DNA of 64,000 nucleotides from Hyalella azteca (Eukaryota; Arthropoda; Malacostraca; Amphipoda; Hyalellidae), in NCBI RefSeq assembly GCF_000764305.2, contig NW_025941275.1:583111-647110 (forward strand). Reading direction: 5' to 3'. Below, piece after piece: positions 61,501 through 64,000 of this stretch (the first letter of the stretch is position 1; the number at the start of each line of letters is the position of its first letter). Position numbers and translations under genes: made by a program. The notes below the pieces were generated by a model. It was not told the DNA's origin. It made no database searches and was given only the letters and a program-made list of their open reading frames with translations.

Positions 61501-64000
61501 GTAGAAATCAAGCCTCAATAATTACATATTTTCAGCATTAATACACATTATTTCAGAACCATAATTTATTAACAATAAAAATTGACAAGATGATGCTGAA
61601 AACAAACAACGGCTAAGGATAAAGGTAGCGCTTGTATGCAATATAAATATGACAAGTGAATACATGATCTATAAAATTCGAATCAATTCAGCACTTATTA
61701 CAGTTATTAGAGACACAAAAACAATATTTTTGATCTTGTGGTTATTTTTTTTATTTGCACATGCAACTGCAAATGCATTTTTTACCCAACAATGAATGAA
61801 ACAAACTCACCATAGAGACGGCAGGCACGCTAAGACCAAGAAGACCATCAGCAGCAGAAACAGCTTGCTCTGTAAATAATTAATCATATAATAACAACAT
61901 GGGCACAGATCATGCCCATGCCCGAGAGATCGAGATCATGCCCGAGCTGTATAACAGCGCTCTCTAGCATAATATTTAATTGAATCCTAATCATAAGTAA
62001 TGTTTAGTGCAGTAACTAGATTAGATAACACTAAGTTAGTGCACTGAGCTATCTTGTATGCATGGCCTTAGAAGAAAAACTCATCCTTACTTGAGCGTTA
62101 GATAAATTACAAATATTAAATCCCGAAGAAAAATATTATTGTGACTTAAATCACTTAATCGTCTCTAAATAAAAAATGTAGATTTCCTTTCATAAAAAAT
62201 GAATGCACAGCAATAAAATTTGTAGGCTTAGAAAATAAGAGCGAATATTTAACTAAAACACCAGAGTAGCAGAACAGGAGCCAAAAGGGAAAGATGATAG
62301 TCTCAAAACAAGGACTGAATAAATCCCATAATAAGGACGAGTGACTAATAATGCAAATTATGAATTAGGACCTAGTCATAGTTACTAATACGTCTTCACA
62401 CTAAGGACCAAATCATAGTTACTAACACGTTTTCACACTAAGGACCAAGTCATAGTTACTAACACGTCTTCACACTAAGGACCAAGTCATAGTTACTAAC
62501 ACGTCTTCACACTAAGGACCAAGTCATAGTTACTAACACGTCTTCACACTCAGGACCAAGTCATAGTTACTAACACGTCTTCACACTAAGGACCAAGTCA
62601 TAGTTACTAACACGTCTTCACACTAAGGACCAATGTTTTAGTAACTTACGCGTTTTTACAGCCGCGACGTCAGGTGAAGCTCCCGCGCCCTCCATCGTCT
62701 GCGGGTCAGTGGGCGCGCCTGCACAAATTAACAGAATGCAGTCGAGAACACAAAAGCCTAACTCGACATTGGCCTATGTAGGAAATCAATCAAACTAAAA
62801 TTCAAAACAAACCAAGGAATTACGCAGGATAACAGCAGTGAGGATACTCCGTCCTAATTACTATGAAAACCTGTAAACAAATATAAATAACCTGTTTGAT
62901 ATTTTTTAGGTGAAGATGGCAACGAAGCGTGTGTAGAAATATCGTCGGGCATCTTGCGTTTATTGCTCAAGGGTTCAGTATTGAAGGCATCACTTAATTT
63001 GGCCTCCTTGGCCAGACTGGTGTTGTGGGCAACCGAGGCCGCAGCAGCAGCCGCCTCTCTGATGCCAGCTGGCACGTCCTCCACAACCGGCATGAGACTC
63101 TTCAAGAATGTAGCCATTTCGTCCTACAAAGAAACCGTTTCGCCCATCATAATAGTTTGCAAATATTTGTTTGTAAAAACGCAAAAATCATGTGATGTGT
63201 CTGCCATATTCTAAAACAACAATAACTTTGCCCAATTTTTCGTGAACAATCTGATGCGATTTCAAATTCCACTTTACCGTAATATAAAACAGCATGTCAC
63301 AAGTAGAACGCCAACAAAAATAAATAGTTGGAAATGACATGTCAGTACTAGTGAAAAAATAAGAAACTATGTAATTCTAGAACATTTGATTAAAATGCTG
63401 AATAGCTATTTTCATCGCTGTAGAAATTGAATAGCTCATTTTGGCTCATAAACCATGCTGACGCTTACAGTGCAATCACACAAATATCATTGCCCCGGGA
63501 TGCCATAGAACCGAAATACATCTCAGTACACAAGCAAGTGGCGCTGGCACCGACCACAATGCAGCGGTCCACCAGGGAGTGCGTGAGGGCAGCGACGCGG
63601 CGATGGTTGTGCTGCAGGCGCAGTTTGTTGTCTGCCCCACACAGCACCACGAGCCGGGCATCGCTCACGCGCTCGCGTAGCTCCTCCAGCGCCTGCATGC
63701 TGCACACAAACACATAATCCTGCTTATGCATGTACAGCAGCCCAATGAGCGCTCTCTCACTTTAGTGTCGCGATTATTTCTCACAAAAAATAATCAAGTT
63801 GCACTGATCATATTTCCCACTAGTTATCACATATTCCCTACTAATTAATGGGTGGAAGGGTATTCAAAGTTACAGATGCATCCGCCCAAATAGTAACCCC
63901 TTACTTGGAATTCTGAGCGCGGTCGCCAACTACGAGCAAGATGGGGCAGCGGACGGCACTGAGGATGCCAGCTGTGGTCACGCGCTTCTCCCCAACACTT
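55572..64000 (-). CDS. KANSL3: KAT8 regulatory NSL complex subunit 3 (KANSL3/NSL3) homologue, 5' part beyond the window
   Basis: Eight - strand exons: beyond 64000-63905, 63699-63555, 63123-62892, 62718-62650, 61869-61811, 61401-61255, 60727 to about 60649, and 60208-55572 (TGA 55574-55572). The visible product is about 1,820 aa. NSL3 is a scaffold of the nuclear MOF-containing NSL histone-acetyltransferase complex and has a degenerate alpha/beta-hydrolase-like domain. The end of that domain is seen here: PILLVVGDRAQNSN, MQALEELRERVSDARLVVL, CGADNKLRL, HSLVDRCIVDEMATFL. These correspond to KANSL3 blocks around LVVVGGADDNLR and TQSMVDRCIQDE. The rest is low-complexity Ser/Thr/Ala/Pro, with an RG-rich exon at 60649-60727, more RGG around 58960-59100 and basic C-terminal motifs. 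Vertebrate KANSL3 is about 900 aa, so this tail is unusually long. The 3' border of the 60727 exon is uncertain: 60649 and 60688 both give the right phase. The 63555 donor (GTCGGT) is weak but yields the conserved DRCIxDE. Confidence 0.9.
60728..61190 (-). repeat. 21-22-bp minisatellite made of branch-point/acceptor-like units, KANSL3 intron
   Basis: About 20 units. On the gene's strand each reads GCCTAACATGCTACCACAG with small variants. The last unit runs directly into the acceptor of the 60727 exon, as GCCTAACATGCTACC followed by TCCTTCAG. Confidence 0.93.
61337..61530 (-). repeat. roughly 100-bp tandem duplication covering a KANSL3 exon start and its acceptor
   Basis: The block holding the 5' part of the 61401-61255 exon plus its upstream intron is repeated at about 61440-61530 with a small internal deletion. 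The extra copy keeps TTCTACTTTAG and about 60 bp of exon-like sequence, then runs into intron and an in-frame stop, with no donor. Confidence 0.85.
62369..62635 (-). repeat. 37-bp minisatellite beside the KANSL3 exon 62718-62650 donor
   Basis: Seven near-identical 37-bp units; for example CTAAGGACC recurs at 62401 and 62438. On the gene's strand the unit contains GACGTGTTAGTAAC and TTGGTCCTTAG. It resembles the true donor region, which reads AACGC|GTAAGTTACT followed by CATTGGTCCTTAG. Confidence 0.93.

Overview
The window is nuclear DNA from a metazoan, most likely an arthropod. The coding content is four intron-split genes in a strongly AT-rich background full of transposon remnants, minisatellites and simple repeats. 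The importin-alpha is close to arthropod Kap-alpha3, and the KANSL3 homologue corresponds to insect NSL3/Rcd1. I cannot tell insect from crustacean. One ambiguous base sits at 40883. I rebuilt the genes by joining ORF pieces at GT/AG junctions with matching phase and comparing the products with remembered family sequences; no database was searched.

Layout: 1-14 kb is repeat-rich and has no recognisable gene. It holds a foldback element, a tRNA-derived SINE, a LINE 3' fragment and several TA-flanked inverted-repeat elements. Seven + strand exons at 14049-21561 encode a TMEM169-type two-pass membrane protein whose start lies further upstream. Tail-to-tail with it on the - strand is a GKAP1 homologue (38152 down to about 25539), whose introns 1 and 2 are packed with mobile elements. 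An intergenic stretch of about 7.7 kb (38.2-45.9 kb) holds a degenerate repeat field and more LINE, MITE and repeat remnants. It is followed by a complete 12-exon importin alpha-3 gene (KPNA3/KPNA4 type, 52554 down to 45896, 518 aa) and, about 3 kb further on, the 3' part of a KANSL3 (NSL3) gene. That gene runs off the right edge and ends in a single 4.6-kb Ser/Thr-rich exon. The last three genes share the - strand, but their roles (nuclear import, histone-acetyltransferase scaffold, kinase anchor) give no sign of functional clustering.

Two patterns stand out. First, most of the inverted-repeat elements carry one roughly 15-bp word, of the form GGGGTAACTTNGACC, in two or more copies. The variable bases change together inside each element and differ between elements. 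Second, several minisatellites appear to have grown out of functional splice or stop signals of the adjacent exon: donor copies in importin-alpha, donor and branch-point/acceptor copies in KANSL3, an acceptor duplication in KANSL3, and the KANSL3 stop codon itself.
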